A model generated the notes under the pieces. It searched no databases, had not been told where the DNA came from, and saw only the letters and a program-made list of their open reading frames with translations. This document shows positions 1-12,000 of a DNA stretch of 64,000 nucleotides, piece after piece (positions within the stretch are counted from its first letter, which is position 1; the number at the start of each line of letters is the position of its first letter). Location of the stretch: assembly GCF_029867415.1 (NCBI RefSeq), contig NW_026705916.1:186001-250000 (forward strand), written 5' to 3'. The translations under genes and the position numbers were made by a program. This DNA comes from Vicia villosa. Taxonomy: Eukaryota; Streptophyta; Magnoliopsida; Fabales; Fabaceae.

Positions 1-1880
1 CAAATGATGCAATACTCAAGATAGACAATGTCTTGCTTATCCCTCAGTCGGGAGCCCCAAATATAGATGCTAGAATAGTAATCACCATTATAAATGGAAG
101 AAGATAGTATGATCATCACACTCAGGAGAGCTACGTGTGGTAAGGAAATCCCAAAACACCAACTGGAATACCAACAATCAAGGATATAACTGAGTACAAG
201 GCATTGAAATTACATCACTTCGTTTCCCATATTGTTTCTGTCTCATATTCTTTCTTTCTCTGTTGACGGTCAAATGTCAATGAGAAGAAAATTTCGGGAA
301 GAGATGACTCATGATATGAAGCCAAAGCTTGAGAATGAGAAATGTCTTCGTAGAACCCTCTTGATTATCACATGGAAAAATATTCTAACGAAGTTGCACA
401 AGAATTTGTAGTGCTTTAAGGGATTCGAGCATGCGAATGGTGCAATGCTCAAGATAGACAATGTCTTGCTTATCCCTCAATCGGGAGCCCCAAGCAACTT
501 CCACATATGTATAAGAGATGATTACCAATTTTGCTTGCATGTCCAAACTATCCAGAGAGAAAATAAATGATCTTTGCAGGCACTAGGCACAATCCAACGA
601 TGTCTATATCAATGGAGTCATAATATTCTATGGCTTTCAACCTTGCCTTCAAGAGGTGGAGTCTTTTTGTTATTTTCAATGCTCGGAAGCTTGAAGACTT
701 CAATGATGTGAACTCTCCTTACCAAGAATAGGAATCTCAACATTATTTCAGACATGCTGATTCAAAAGACCTTCTCTTGAGGTGAGATTAACATTGCGTT
801 TAGCCTTTGAGGAACCTCTCTCAACTCTTCTTGTCTAAGAGAAAAGGTTTGAATAACCTCCATACACTGATTCATGTCAACCCCCATTTTTGTCCTCATT
901 TTAGTCAAGACCTCACGGAGTTGTTCCATTAAATTTTCAAGCACGTAGCGGTGAGAAGTCAATTTTGTTGTTGAAGTCTGAATTTGAGTAGAAAGGGCCC
1001 CCATAAGCTTCTGATAGAACCATGAAATGCATGATAGTATGAATGCATGTTTCATTTCTAAGGGATCCTAAAGTCTTTTCATCAACTTTTTTTTCTTTTA
1101 ATTTCCCTTTTTTTTTTTGCATATAATATCTTTTCTTTTTCTCTTTTCCATCTTTTCTACTACTTTTTTTTTATTTCCTCTTTTTTTGGAAATAGACTTT
1201 AGAATCCCCCACAAATGAAGTGGATAAAGTAATGATGTTATGCAATGCAAAAGCATGGGATCAAGGTCCATATAATCTGAGTAACCACTGTACAATCCTC
1301 TGAATAACTGATGTAGGTCAGGTGTCATGAGATCAAAGGTCCGACACCTTTTTGAATACCAGGAGAACCAATAGTCACCAACAGAATAGAATAGTCACCA
1401 ACGGTACCTGTCATGTATATCCCTCCCCACTCACAGGTAAATCTAGGTCAAGGTAGGTCAAAAGGTCTCCAGCGTTAACAACTCTCCTGAAACACCATCA
1501 TTGTTGCAAATACATGCCAACAACGGTATCCCATTCGAGTCTCAGCTGGTCGTGGGTCTCATGATCGCAATCAACAGAACCTGACATTCTGTTGGCGTCA
1601 TGACTATCCACTCTATCCTAGGTATCCTATGTGTTAACTCTGGCCTGGGTATTGGGCCTTTTACCTCATAGAACAACCCACCCAACCTGCAAAACAGAAC
1701 AGAAGACCCCAAGGAACACAGAATATAATCCATATGCATGATATGCAAGCAGAAAAGTAAACATGTAAACATATATACAAGGTATGGACATAAAAACAAA
1801 TAAACACCCAGTAAATAAACAAACAAACGCAGGCTAGGATCGACTCACTAAGGATGGACCAGCAACAGGTCTATCAACAT
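1..1880 (-). mobile_element. Internal 5' region of Ogre-type element C
   Basis: This stretch follows the primer-binding site of element C when read on the minus strand, so it is the element's untranslated leader and the start of its internal region; the element continues beyond the left edge. No long open frame is present. A 58-bp direct repeat lies at about 3-60 and 436-494 (shared core GACAATGTCTTGCTTATCCC). Positions 1086-1190 are a pyrimidine-rich tract. The assignment rests on adjacency to the primer site and LTR, not on coding similarity. Confidence 0.6.
762..1055 (-). pseudogene. Possible coiled-coil ORF remnant in element C
   Basis: A 97-codon open frame whose middle part is rich in Leu, Glu and Gln with heptad-like spacing, which could be a coiled coil. 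It lies where Ogre-type elements often carry an extra ORF upstream of gag, but I recognise no Gag motif. It may equally be a chance open frame in AT-rich DNA. Confidence 0.2.
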
Positions 1881-1897
1881 CCCCAGCAGAGTCGCCA
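1881..1897 (-). other. Primer-binding site for tRNA-Arg (element C)
   Basis: The plus strand reads CCCCAGCAGAGTCGCCA, which matches the 3' acceptor end of plant tRNA-Arg(ACG) plus CCA at 16 of 17 positions (tRNA sequence from memory). It sits 2 bp from the LTR edge at 1900. This is the expected spacing for minus-strand DNA priming, and tRNA-Arg priming is typical of Ogre elements. It fixes the minus-strand orientation of element C. Confidence 0.85.
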
Positions 1898-1924
1898 GCT
1901 GTCGCTACCCGCGAAAAATGGATC

Positions 1925-1934
1925 AGAGTCGCCA
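1925..1934 (-). other. PBS-like tRNA-Arg complement inside the C LTR
   Basis: AGAGTCGCCA, the complement of the 5' end of the tRNA-Arg primer site, occurs 25-34 bp inside the LTR in addition to the true site at 1881-1897; the shared stretch is 11 nt (CAGAGTCGCCA). The same 10-mer sits near the 3' ends of LTR D and of the solo LTR. Confidence 0.6.
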
Positions 1935-2037
1935 CTAATATATTCATCCCATCGCGGGAAAGGAATATCAGAAAACCTAACTCAGAACAAGAATAAGGTC
2001 TTTCGACCAGAGAACAGGGCACGGGAGTCGGTTACGC

Positions 2038-2061
2038 GAGGGGAAGGTGTTAGCACCCCTC
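2038..2061 (-). other. Conserved LTR hairpin (element C)
   Basis: Arms GAGGGG (2038-2043) and CCCCTC (2056-2061) pair perfectly around the 12-nt loop AAGGTGTTAGCA (plus-strand reading). It lies 138 bp from the LTR 3' end, so in genomic RNA it would sit shortly upstream of the primer site. Confidence 0.7.
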
Positions 2062-2580
2062 ACGCCCATCGTACTCGATGGTATCCACCTATGTTTGTTT
2101 CTATCTAAAGGGTGTATCTAAAGTCTAAAACCTAAATGCGAATGCATGCAAAAGAAATACGGGGAAAAGAAGGAATTATTTACAAGTGTGTTCGCTTAGG
2201 CCCCGCGACCCAATGCCTACGTATCCTTTTCAGGAATCAGAACGACCGTAGTTCGGCTCCATAGTTTCCATTTGTTTTGTGTTTTTTAGTTGAACAGAGG
2301 TTAAGGTCACAATCCACGATGCTCGACCTTTGGAGACTTATACGCCTACTTTTGGAAAGGACTTAACTTGTTCTTAAGCGCCTAACAAGGCAAAAGAATG
2401 AACTTGGGTTTGTGTTTTTTATGTAACTACATGATGAACAAAACCCAATACAAGGTTTCGCACCACTTCGTCACTTTGTTTTAATTCGAGCCTTTATTAA
2501 GTGATTTAAATGTTTTTGGTTGAGTATTTTTTAAGGGAATTTACTTTGCGATTTGAATCACATAAAATGTATAATGATCG

Positions 2581-2835
2581 AGAAGCAGATTAGGGAATGG
2601 ATCCCACTCACTTCTATCCCATTATATAATGTTCAAGAAACAGATTAGGGAATGAATCCCACTCATTTCTATCCCATTAATTAATGTTTGAGAAACAGAT
2701 TAGGGAATGAATCCCACTCACTTCTCTCCCATTAAGTAGTGACCGAGAAACAGATTAGGGAATGAATCCCACTCATTTCTATGCCATTAAGTGATTGAGA
2801 AACAGATTAGGGAATGAATCCCACTCATTTCTCTA
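2581..2835. repeat. Five-copy 55-bp tandem repeat in the C LTR
   Basis: Copies start at about 2581, 2636, 2691, 2746 and 2798 (periods 55, 55, 55, 52). Each contains AGAARCAGATTAGGGAATG followed by AATCCCACTCAYTTCT. Each can fold: inner GGGA/TCCC and outer AGAAA/TTTCT. Copy 1 has AGAAG/CTTCT instead, a paired change. Confidence 0.85.
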
Positions 2836-5800
2836 TCACTTTCTTAATGTGATTCGCCTCTTTATTTATTAATGTTTTAAAGTTGAAAAGGAAAAAGAAT
2901 GAACAAAAGGGAACTAACCTATTCTCTAATCTAAGTTATTCTAATCTACAAATGGCCCTAAGGTCAAGGATAAGGGATCTCTACCTATGTTATCATGCAT
3001 AGACTACAACCTAAGTTGTTCTATGTGACTAATCTTAATGAAGATTGAAGTCACCGCCCTAAGGAAACATGGTAAGCATATGGTAAGAGTTAAGAAAAGC
3101 AACAAGCAAGGTAGGTGACTTAATGAAGTCCCTAACCAAGTCTACTCCTAGGAGAGACTACACATAATGAATCCCAAGAGAAAACAATCCACAAAAGATG
3201 GAGGAAGAACAAACAATCGTCGCCTCTTAAACTAATAACAATCAAAGTGTGAAAGAAGAGGAAAAGCATGAAAATGGGAGAAGAAAGCCCTAGGGCAGTA
3301 GCAAACCAATGAAATTAGTGTCCTAAATCAAACACAAAAACATCATTACATCTCACAACAATATTCACAAGAGGTTACCAAAGTATCGCATGAATCGTTA
3401 CTTAACAATTAGCAAACATGTATCAATTAGTCAAAACAAAAAGAGAATGAAAACATGAGCTAAACTTGAGGTCAGTAGCATATTAATTATAGGTCTAAGG
3501 CTTTTTACCAATCTATGTTAGTCAATTAGCTTGAAACAACGCAAAGCTCTAACAAAAACTAGACAAAACTAGGTCAAAACTAGTTAGTAAGTTCAAATGG
3601 TGAATGAAGTTAGAAAAATGTAATCAAATGATGGAAGTCAGTAGCTAATAACCTCTAATAAGTGTCTAAACAATCATGGAATCAAGTCACAAAGTTACAT
3701 ACAAAATTATAGGTCATTTGGACAAGTTACAACACAATCGTTAGCCAAAAGCAAGTTATTTACATGTAAGAAAGGAACATTCAAGTAAAATAAGAAGAAA
3801 CGATTTAAAAATATAATTCCAGGTCCTAGGACCTCTAAACATCCCTACTTATATGTACAAAAAGAAACTAAGTCAATTGCATAAAGGCAAAGCAAATTAT
3901 AGGTCAAATTCACATGGTTATCCGTTTAGGAACGTACATAAATCGGGTATAGAAAATCTAATGAAAACCTAACCAAAACATAGAATTAAACTTTTATTTT
4001 TTTCACACAATATGGTATATGAGTCTACTGATATCACACAAAAAATGGCAATCAAATTCTACTCCTAAGGTATTAAACAAAATTAATTTGCAAAACCGAT
4101 CAAACTTAAAGACACAATGAACACACTAAAGAAAATGATTTATTAAAACCAACAAACTAAGTGCTAAAAATCTAACAAAAATATCACAAATTTCTACACA
4201 CATTATTCTATTTAAAACCTATTTTTATTTATTTTTTATTCAATGGGAAGAAGATTTATGAAGCAAAAGTTGGAGAGAAAACAGTTTGAGATAAGATACA
4301 AATCTGCCTAAAGATGGGGTGTAGTAGTAAAAAAAAAAAGAACCATATTCCAGTTATTGGCGCGTTTGGGCCATACAAGAGGGAGTGCAGAAAACAACAG
4401 CGCTAAGGCCCAATCAACACACGTGGCCCGTTAACACTTTATTATCCCATTTTTTATTCACATTTTACTATTCTCTAACAGCATGATGTTTGTTCATTTA
4501 TTCAAGTGGCCAGATTAAGGAAAAAGAAAAAAGCAACGTGACATGATACTAATAGGGACCTTTATCAATTGGTCAAATATAATTTTAAGTGACTACAGGA
4601 CAAAAACCGATTTTAACCAATCAATGATCAACACTACATTTTGTATCCAAAAAACTTTGAATTAAAATAAGACAAAAAGGAAATAGGAAAAAACTACAGC
4701 CATCAGGAAGCTGCCACGTCAAGGGTCCCATAAAGACCATGCAGACGCCGGAACTTATTTCCGGTCGTCTTCTCCGTTCGGTCCTCGCCGGAGCTCCACC
4801 CTAACTTGCCCAGAAACGCAAAAAGCGATCACCTTCCCACTCGGAATTTCGTGTGGATTCCGAATATGGCCTTAGTTCTCTCTAAATCTTTCTCTAAAGT
4901 CCAAACCGTGGCCATTATCAAAACCCTAACCTCATGAACTTTCAATAAAACGCTAAATCTACCCATCAACGAAATCCTCACAACATATAGCATTCGTATA
5001 CATCATTCCAACAATCAAGCGAAAACTAATTTACAGAAAATGAATGATGAAGTCAAGAATCAAATTCATGCCCTAACCATGTCACTACAATGCTAAGAAG
5101 AATCAGAAGACGTACCTGAATGATGAACGGTTCTTGAGTTATAACAGACTTCAGAAAACTCTACTAGCCTCACATTCTTGATGATGAAATCGTTAGCCTT
5201 GAAATCTATCACCGGAGCCTCTGAGAGATGGACTCAGAAGGCGTATACACTGAAGGAGGATGTTTCTTGGCTCAAAATTCCAATCATGGGAAGAAGATGA
5301 TGATTACAGTGCTGACTATTCATGGAAAGTGATAGTGTTGGCATTGATGAATGTTGAAGGAGGAGGCTATCTTGATGAGGAGATTCGGTGGAGATTGACA
5401 GAGAAGGTTGAGAGAGAAAGCCAAGTTTTTGTTGTTTGCGGAGAGGGAAAAATCATGAGAGTGATGGTGCAGGTTTTGTAGTGAAGATGAAGGTCCAGGG
5501 AGTTTGTTGTAGTTTTTTATGGTTAGTTATGGAGGTTGTTAGAGAAAGATGCCAAATGAAGATGATGGTGAAAACCGTTAGAGAAACTGTTATTGATGGT
5601 TGAAGTTGGAGTGAGAGTGAGAGCCATGAGAAAAGAGAGGAGAAAGATGAGAGGATAGTGTGAAAATTGAGGCGTGTTTTGATACTGAGAAAAAGAAAAA
5701 GTTCTGGAGCGTGTGTGTAGTGTAGCTCATGTGTAGAGGATTATTATTCAAACACTTAATGAACAAGTTTGCTCTTTGTAGAAAGTTTTTCTACTGCTTT

Positions 5801-7521
5801 TTATGTGGCACGTGCATGGCTTGGTGATTTTCATATTTATGTGGTGGTGTAGTAATGTATGGTGTAGTGTTGGATTATTATAGTTTATGCATGGAGTTAT
5901 GGTGGAGTAGCTGATAGATTCTTCTCAACACTTAATGAGCAAAGGTGGTATTTTAAGTAAACCTGTTATTCACTTTACGCATGCATGCTTGTTTTGGCAA
6001 ACTTTCGTACCGGTTCGATTCCTTGCGTGGCTATGACTTCGTGTGCACATAATTCACTTATTCTCTCATCATTCTTCTCAAACTTAGCATCATGATGAGA
6101 GATAAGTTGGATAGAAGAGAAATGAAGTTGGTAACCTTAGGGAATGTGGCTGGAATACCATGTATTTTCCTTTCAAAGTCAGGCCCTTGGACTAGTTAGA
6201 AAATTCTCTGCAGAATTCTAAATATCCAATCTAACACGCTAAGTGAGACGTCGACTTCTCTCTTCCGTATCTCTTGATCCAAACCCCATCTGGACTTAAT
6301 TCCTTTTACAAAGTCGTAAACGACAATGAGGAGAACAAGTCTATAGTTGAACACATTCTGAACCGGAGCACGGACTCGAGCGAAAATTGCCCTCAAAGAT
6401 TCAATCGCAATTACTCATGAAACTTTTTCCATATTCTGCTAGCTGCTAGGCAACAAATATTTAGAAACACCAACTTTTAGGCTTTATAACTTTGCATCCA
6501 AACATCTACTAAAGAGACTTCCAACTACAAAGTTTTAGCTTGCTATGAATTGGGTAACTTCATAGTTGAAGATATCTTGATTTAAGGACCGGATCACTAT
6601 GAAAATCATCACGAAAGTCTTGCACATAATCATTCTTACACTTCCAAAATATTGCTTTCATTGGAAAATAACAGCTTGACTCATGAACTTCAACAACTTG
6701 TAACTTTTGATTTAAAATCCAAATGGAGAAACCTCCAACTAAAAATTTGTAACATGCCATGAATAGAACAATGTTACTCTTGACATCATTCCAAGATAAA
6801 ACCCTGAATCACGTGTCATTGGATCCTGAAGTCAGTTATTCACCCATTCTCAAATTCCTCCAAAAATTCTCCAAGTAGAACTTTCCTTTTTTGGCATTTC
6901 TTCTTTTAACCAACTTTCCTAAAATGGAAATTGTTATTTAAATCTTGGTTTTAATTATTTGGGTTGACTTTTCTTTGACCAAATTTCCACCAAGAATCAA
7001 TATCGGACAGTTGATTTTGACAAAAAAGTCAACTGTTTGACTTTTCCGGCTTCAAATAAATTTTCTGATTAATCGATCTCCGATTCCAATTCAAATCAAT
7101 AATCAGCCACAGAAACTCAACTACACACCTTCACACGAGCCTCACTCCATCTCACACTATAAAATCATATCCTGATTAAATGTTGACCAAAAAGTCAACT
7201 GCGTTGACTTTGGTTAGAACCCTGATTTGGGAGACCATATGATTTGCGAGCTTGTATCCTTCAATCAAAGCTTTGGATTGAAGATAATGGAGCCCTAATC
7301 TTAGGAGAGCTTCAATGCGGATGATGTCATACAATCAGACTTCAGATCCTCTCTTATGAACCAAGAAATTTCTTCAACAAAGCGCTTTTCTCATCAATTC
7401 TGGATAGTAACCATGATATGGATGAATGTAATGGATGAATGGCCTATATGAGGTATGCACATGAATGTAAGGTGAGGACCAATTGGGGAATAAATAAATG
7501 GGCAAATTTTGGGGTGCAACA

Positions 7522-8720
7522 ATGGGACGACCATGGATCCATGAAGCAGGGGCAGTAACTTCTACGCTCCATCAAAAGTTAAAATTTGTAACAAATGGAA
7601 AATTGGTAACAATAAGTGGGGAACAAGCCTTGATGGTGAGCCATTTATCCAATTTCTCTTTCATAAGTGCTGATAATGAGGAAGGAACGCAGTTCCAAGG
7701 TCTCTCTTTAGAAATAGAATCTTCCAAAAAGAAAGCATCAATCTCTTCTTACAAAGAGGCAGTAAAAGTAGTGAAAGATGGAACTACCACTGGCTGGGGG
7801 CAAGTTGTGATCCCTACCAATAATGAAACCAGAACAGGACTCGGATGTTCACCAACATTCTCAAACTGCACCAAGAAGGATGAAACCCTTCGTCCGATCA
7901 AAGAAACATTCATTAGTGGAAGGTTCCTTAACCCGATTCCTCAAGAGGTTAATGTCCTTATCGAAGAATGTATCGAAGAAGGTCTGCTCGATCCTGAAGA
8001 AGAATGGAAATGTTATCTCAATGACTCGGGATACATATATCAGGAAGAACCGTATGCACCGTTCTATCCTCCTTCAGAGAAAACCAGAGGCAAAGTCAAA
8101 ACAAGTGCCAACGAAACTGCGCCTGTTCCTGCAGAGGTCTGGGACACCTTGGGACAACCAAGTGGCAAATATGATTATATGGTGAAATATACTGCACCTG
8201 AAAGTTCAAAGATTTCAATTGAAGACATCCAACCAACTGGATGGGGAGATTCCTTTGAATATAATAGTCAACCAGAAGAGGCCTACAAATACTCTCAATT
8301 TTCTCAGCAGCCTGAAATTACTGAAGATTTCGGCTTCAACGCATCTACCAAGATTTATAATCCCAAAGATGGTTATTATCACATAAATGCCATTTTTGAA
8401 GATGAAGGGGAAGATGGCCCCGCAGTTGACTTGGAATGTGTCTCTGACAATGAGTCTCTTCATCCTGAGGACTGGGAATTACATCCTGAAAATTCTGAAG
8501 ATTGTGACTCATCTTATGCTCTTCAAGAAGTAGAAGAAGACCGTTTCAACTCTACAAAGAACAAGGTTGACAAACCAGGACCTTCAAATCCTGCTCGACC
8601 AGCGGTCAATGTCAATACTGAAGATAATTCTGAGGAAAATTTTCCTGAATACATAATACATAGAGGAGTTCGTTGCTACTGGAAAGTTGTCGACGTTCCG
8701 AATGTTGTTCGCCGCTCAAA
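7522..8720 (+). pseudogene. Protease C-terminal tail and acidic linker, element A (exon 1)
   Basis: Starting at the junction, the frame reads the GRPWIHEAG motif of the Ogre protease C-terminus (catalytic Asp lost upstream). About 390 residues follow that are rich in Glu, Asp, Ser and Pro, match no domain I recognise, and are largely collinear with element B. The frame ends in RRSK with TAA at 8722-8724, inside the intron donor. The apparent ATG at 7498 lies in the LTR of element C and is not a real start. The linker probably separates protease from RT after splicing; I cannot assign it a function. Confidence 0.8.
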
Positions 8721-9069
8721 GTAATCACCTTGCTGTTATTTTGACCTCCTGCCTGGCCCAAAGCAGAGAGATGTTTTATAGGGCTTTGCTTTTAAATGTT
8801 CCGCCCAAATAACTTTGTGTATAGGGCTTTGTTTTAAAAGTTTCCCTCTTTGTCCTGCCCAAGACAAATGAGTTTGTGTTTAGGGCTTTGTTTCAAAAAT
8901 GAATCATAAATAAAGTGTCATTTTGAATTCCCTACGCTGTGTTTTATTTTTTCTTTTTTCTAGAAATGGTAATCCTAAAAAACCCAAAAAAAAAAAACTT
9001 TTTCAAAAAAATTTGCATACACTCTTGCATTCATAAATTTTCTGAAACAAATATAAATCATATGTGCAG
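8721..9069 (+). other. Pro/RT intron of element A
   Basis: Donor GTAATC at 8721, acceptor TGTGCAG ending at 9069. Joining 8720 to 9070 restores one continuous frame (phase 2, AA+A = Lys, then LTIDKP). Unspliced RNA stops immediately, because TAA at 8722-8724 overlaps the donor. The intron is T/A-rich and has three imperfect copies of TAGGGCTTTG near 8777, 8823 and 8880. Splicing of an intron at this place is established for Ogre elements; the exact sites here are my reading and are conserved in element B. Confidence 0.8.
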
Positions 9070-12000
9070 ATTAACTATTGATAAACCCATTGAATGCAAT
9101 AACCCTATGCCCTCTCCCAACTTTGAGTTTCCTGTGTTCGAAGCCGAAGAGGAGGAAGAAGAAGAGATCCCGGACGAGATCTCTCGATTACTTAAGCACG
9201 AGGAAAGAGCCATTCTGCCTCACAAAGAGCCTCTAGAAGAGATCAACTTGGGTTCTGAAGAAGACAAAAAAGAAGTGACCATTGGATCGCTGCTTGATGC
9301 TGATATCAAGAGTAAGTTGACAGACCTTCTCAAAGAATATGTTGACGTGTTTGCCTGGTCCTACCAAGACATGCCTGGGTTGGATACCAATATTGTTCAG
9401 CATTACTTGCCATTGAAGCCATAATGTCCGCCAGTTAAGCAGAAATTGTGAAGGACTCACCCTAATATGGCTAACAAGATCAAAACAGAAGTTCAAAAGC
9501 AACTCGACGCAGGTTTTCTTGTCACCTTCGAGTATCCTCAATGGTTGGCCAACATAGTGCCAGTTCCGAAGAAAGATGGCAAAGTCAGAATGTGTGTTGA
9601 CTACCGTGACTTGAACAAGGCCAGTCCAAAAGATGACTTTCCATTACCACATATTGACATACTGGTTGATAACACCGCTAAGTTCAACGTCTTTTCTTTC
9701 ATGGACGGGTTCTCTGGTTATAATCAGATCAAGATGGCTCCCGAAGACATGGAGAAGACATCTTTCATCACCCCATGGGGTACCTTTTGCTACAAAGTGA
9801 TGCCGTTTGGATTAAAGAATGCGGGCGCGACTTACCAAAGGGAAATGACTACTCTCTTTCATGACATGATGCATAAAGAAATTGAAGTTTATGTGGACGA
9901 CATGATAGCCAAGTCCAGCACAGAAGAAGAACATACTGAATACCTTTTGAAGTTGTTTCAACGACTAAGGAAATATCAGCTTCGCTTGAATCCTAACAAA
10001 TGTACTTTTGGGGTTAGATCTGGAAAACTCTTGGGTTTCATTGTCAGCCAAAGAGGTATTGAAGTAGATCCCGACAAAGTCAGAGCTATTCAAGAGATGC
10101 CTGCACCAAAAACTGAAAAGCAAGTAAGAGGATTTCTCGGACGATTGAACTATATCTCCAGATTTATCTCTTAGATGACTGCTACTTGTGGGCCAATTTT
10201 CAAGCTTCTTCGCAAAGATCAAGGGGTTGTATGGACTGAAGATTGCCAGAAAGCGTTCGACAGTATCAAGGAATACCTGTTAGAACCACCAATATTGATT
10301 CCTCCGGTTGAAGGAAGACCACTAATCATGTACCTTACCGTGTTGGAAGAATCCATGGGTTGTATGCTTGGACAACAAGATAAAACCGGTAAGAAGGAGC
10401 ATGCCATCTATTACCTGAGTAAGAAATTCACAGATTGTGAGTCTCGTTACTCCATGCTCGAAAAAACATGTTGCGCTTTGGCATGGGCTTCAAAACGTCT
10501 CCGCCAATACATGATCAACAATACTACTTGGTTAATCTCCAAAATGGATCCAATCAAGTACGTCTTTGAAAAGTCTGCATTAACAGGATGGATTGCCCGA
10601 TGGCAAATGCTGTTATCTGAGTATGACATCGAGTACCGTGCTCAAAAAGCGGTCAAAGGAAGCATTCTCGCCGATCACTTGGCGCATCAGCCAATTAATG
10701 AATATCAATCTCTCAAGTTTGACTTTCCTGATGAAGATGTCATGTACTTGAAGATGAAATATTGTGACGAACCGTTACCTGAAGAAGGTCCTGATCCTGG
10801 ATCAAGATGGGGCCCAATTTTCGATGGAGCAGTTAACGATTTTGGCAATGGAATTGGGGCAATCATCATCACTCCCAAGGGTACTCATATCCCATTCTCC
10901 GCCAGACTGCTATTTGATTGCACCAACAACATCGCAGAATATGAAGCTTGTATCATGGGTCTCGAAGAAGCCATTGACTTAAGGATTAAGATCCTAGACA
11001 TATATGGAGATTCAGCCCTCGTGATCAACCAAATCAAAGACAAATGGGAAACTTACCACCCTGGCTTGATTCCTTACAGAGATTATGCAAGACGTCTGTT
11101 GACTTTCTTCAACAAAGTTGAATTGCATCATATACCTCGAGATCAGAATCGAATGGCAGACGCCTTGGCTACTCTATCTTCCATGTTCAAAGTCAATCAT
11201 TGGAACGATATGCCTAAAGTCAGAATTATGCGCCTTGAAAGGCCCGCCTATGTGTTTGCAACTGAAGCAGCCATCGATGATAAACCGTGGTTCCACGATA
11301 TCAAACGCTTCCTTCAAACTCAAGAGTACCCGCTTGGGGCATCAAACAAAGATAAGAAAACTCTAAGGAGACTTTCTGGCAGTTTCTTCCTGAACGGAGA
11401 TGTGTTATACAAAAGAAATTTCGACATGGTTTTGCTCAGATGCGTGGACAGACACAAAGCAGACATGTTAATGCATGAAATGCATGAAGGGTCCTTTGGA
11501 ACTCATTCAAATGGGCATGCAATGTCCAAGAAGATATTAAGAGCAGGATACTATTGGTTGACAATGGAATCTGATTGTTATAAACACGTGAAGAGATGTC
11601 ACAAGTGCCAGATCTATGCAGATAAGATCCATGTGCCACCGACTCTACTCAACGTTCTCTCATCTCCATGGCCTTTTTCCATGTGGGGTATCGACATGAT
11701 TGGAATGATCGAACCAAAAGCTTCAAACGGTCATCGTTTCATCTTGGTGGCAATTGATTACTTCACCAAATGGGTCGAAGCAGCATCTTACGCCAACGTT
11801 ACAAGACAAGTGGTTGTGAGGTTCATCAAGAACAACCTCATTTGCCGATATGGTGTTCCCAGCAAGATCATTACTGACAATGGTTCAAACTTGAACAACA
11901 AGATGATGAAAGAATTATGTGAGGAATTCAAGATTGAGCATCATAACTCTTCTCCTTACAGACCAAAAATGAACGGCGCCGTCGAAGCCGCCAACAGGAA

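Larger units (their letters stand above)
1900..7521 (-). mobile_element. 5' LTR of Ogre-type element C (5.6 kb)
   Basis: On the minus strand the LTR begins TGTTGCACCCCAAAATTTGC at 7521 and ends in GCGACA at 1900, just before the tRNA-Arg primer site. A length of about 5.6 kb fits Ogre LTRs. Contents: a PBS-like repeat at 1925-1934, a hairpin at 2038-2061, a five-copy tandem repeat at 2581-2835, and long AT-rich stretches with no supported gene. The open frame at 5260-5481 is not supported as coding. The right edge abuts polyprotein sequence of element A, so C inserted into A. The partner LTR lies outside the window. Confidence 0.8.

Noticed and set aside
5260..5481. 73-codon open frame in LTR C
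   Set aside because: It is inside an LTR on the strand opposite to the element and has no recognisable domain.
7498..7521. ATG at 7498 as the true start of the A polyprotein
   Set aside because: These bases belong to the end of LTR C; the frame continues into A only by chance of the insertion.
11436..11639. Antisense open frames across the pol regions of A and B
   Set aside because: Shadows of the conserved RT/integrase coding sequence; they recur only because A and B are homologous.
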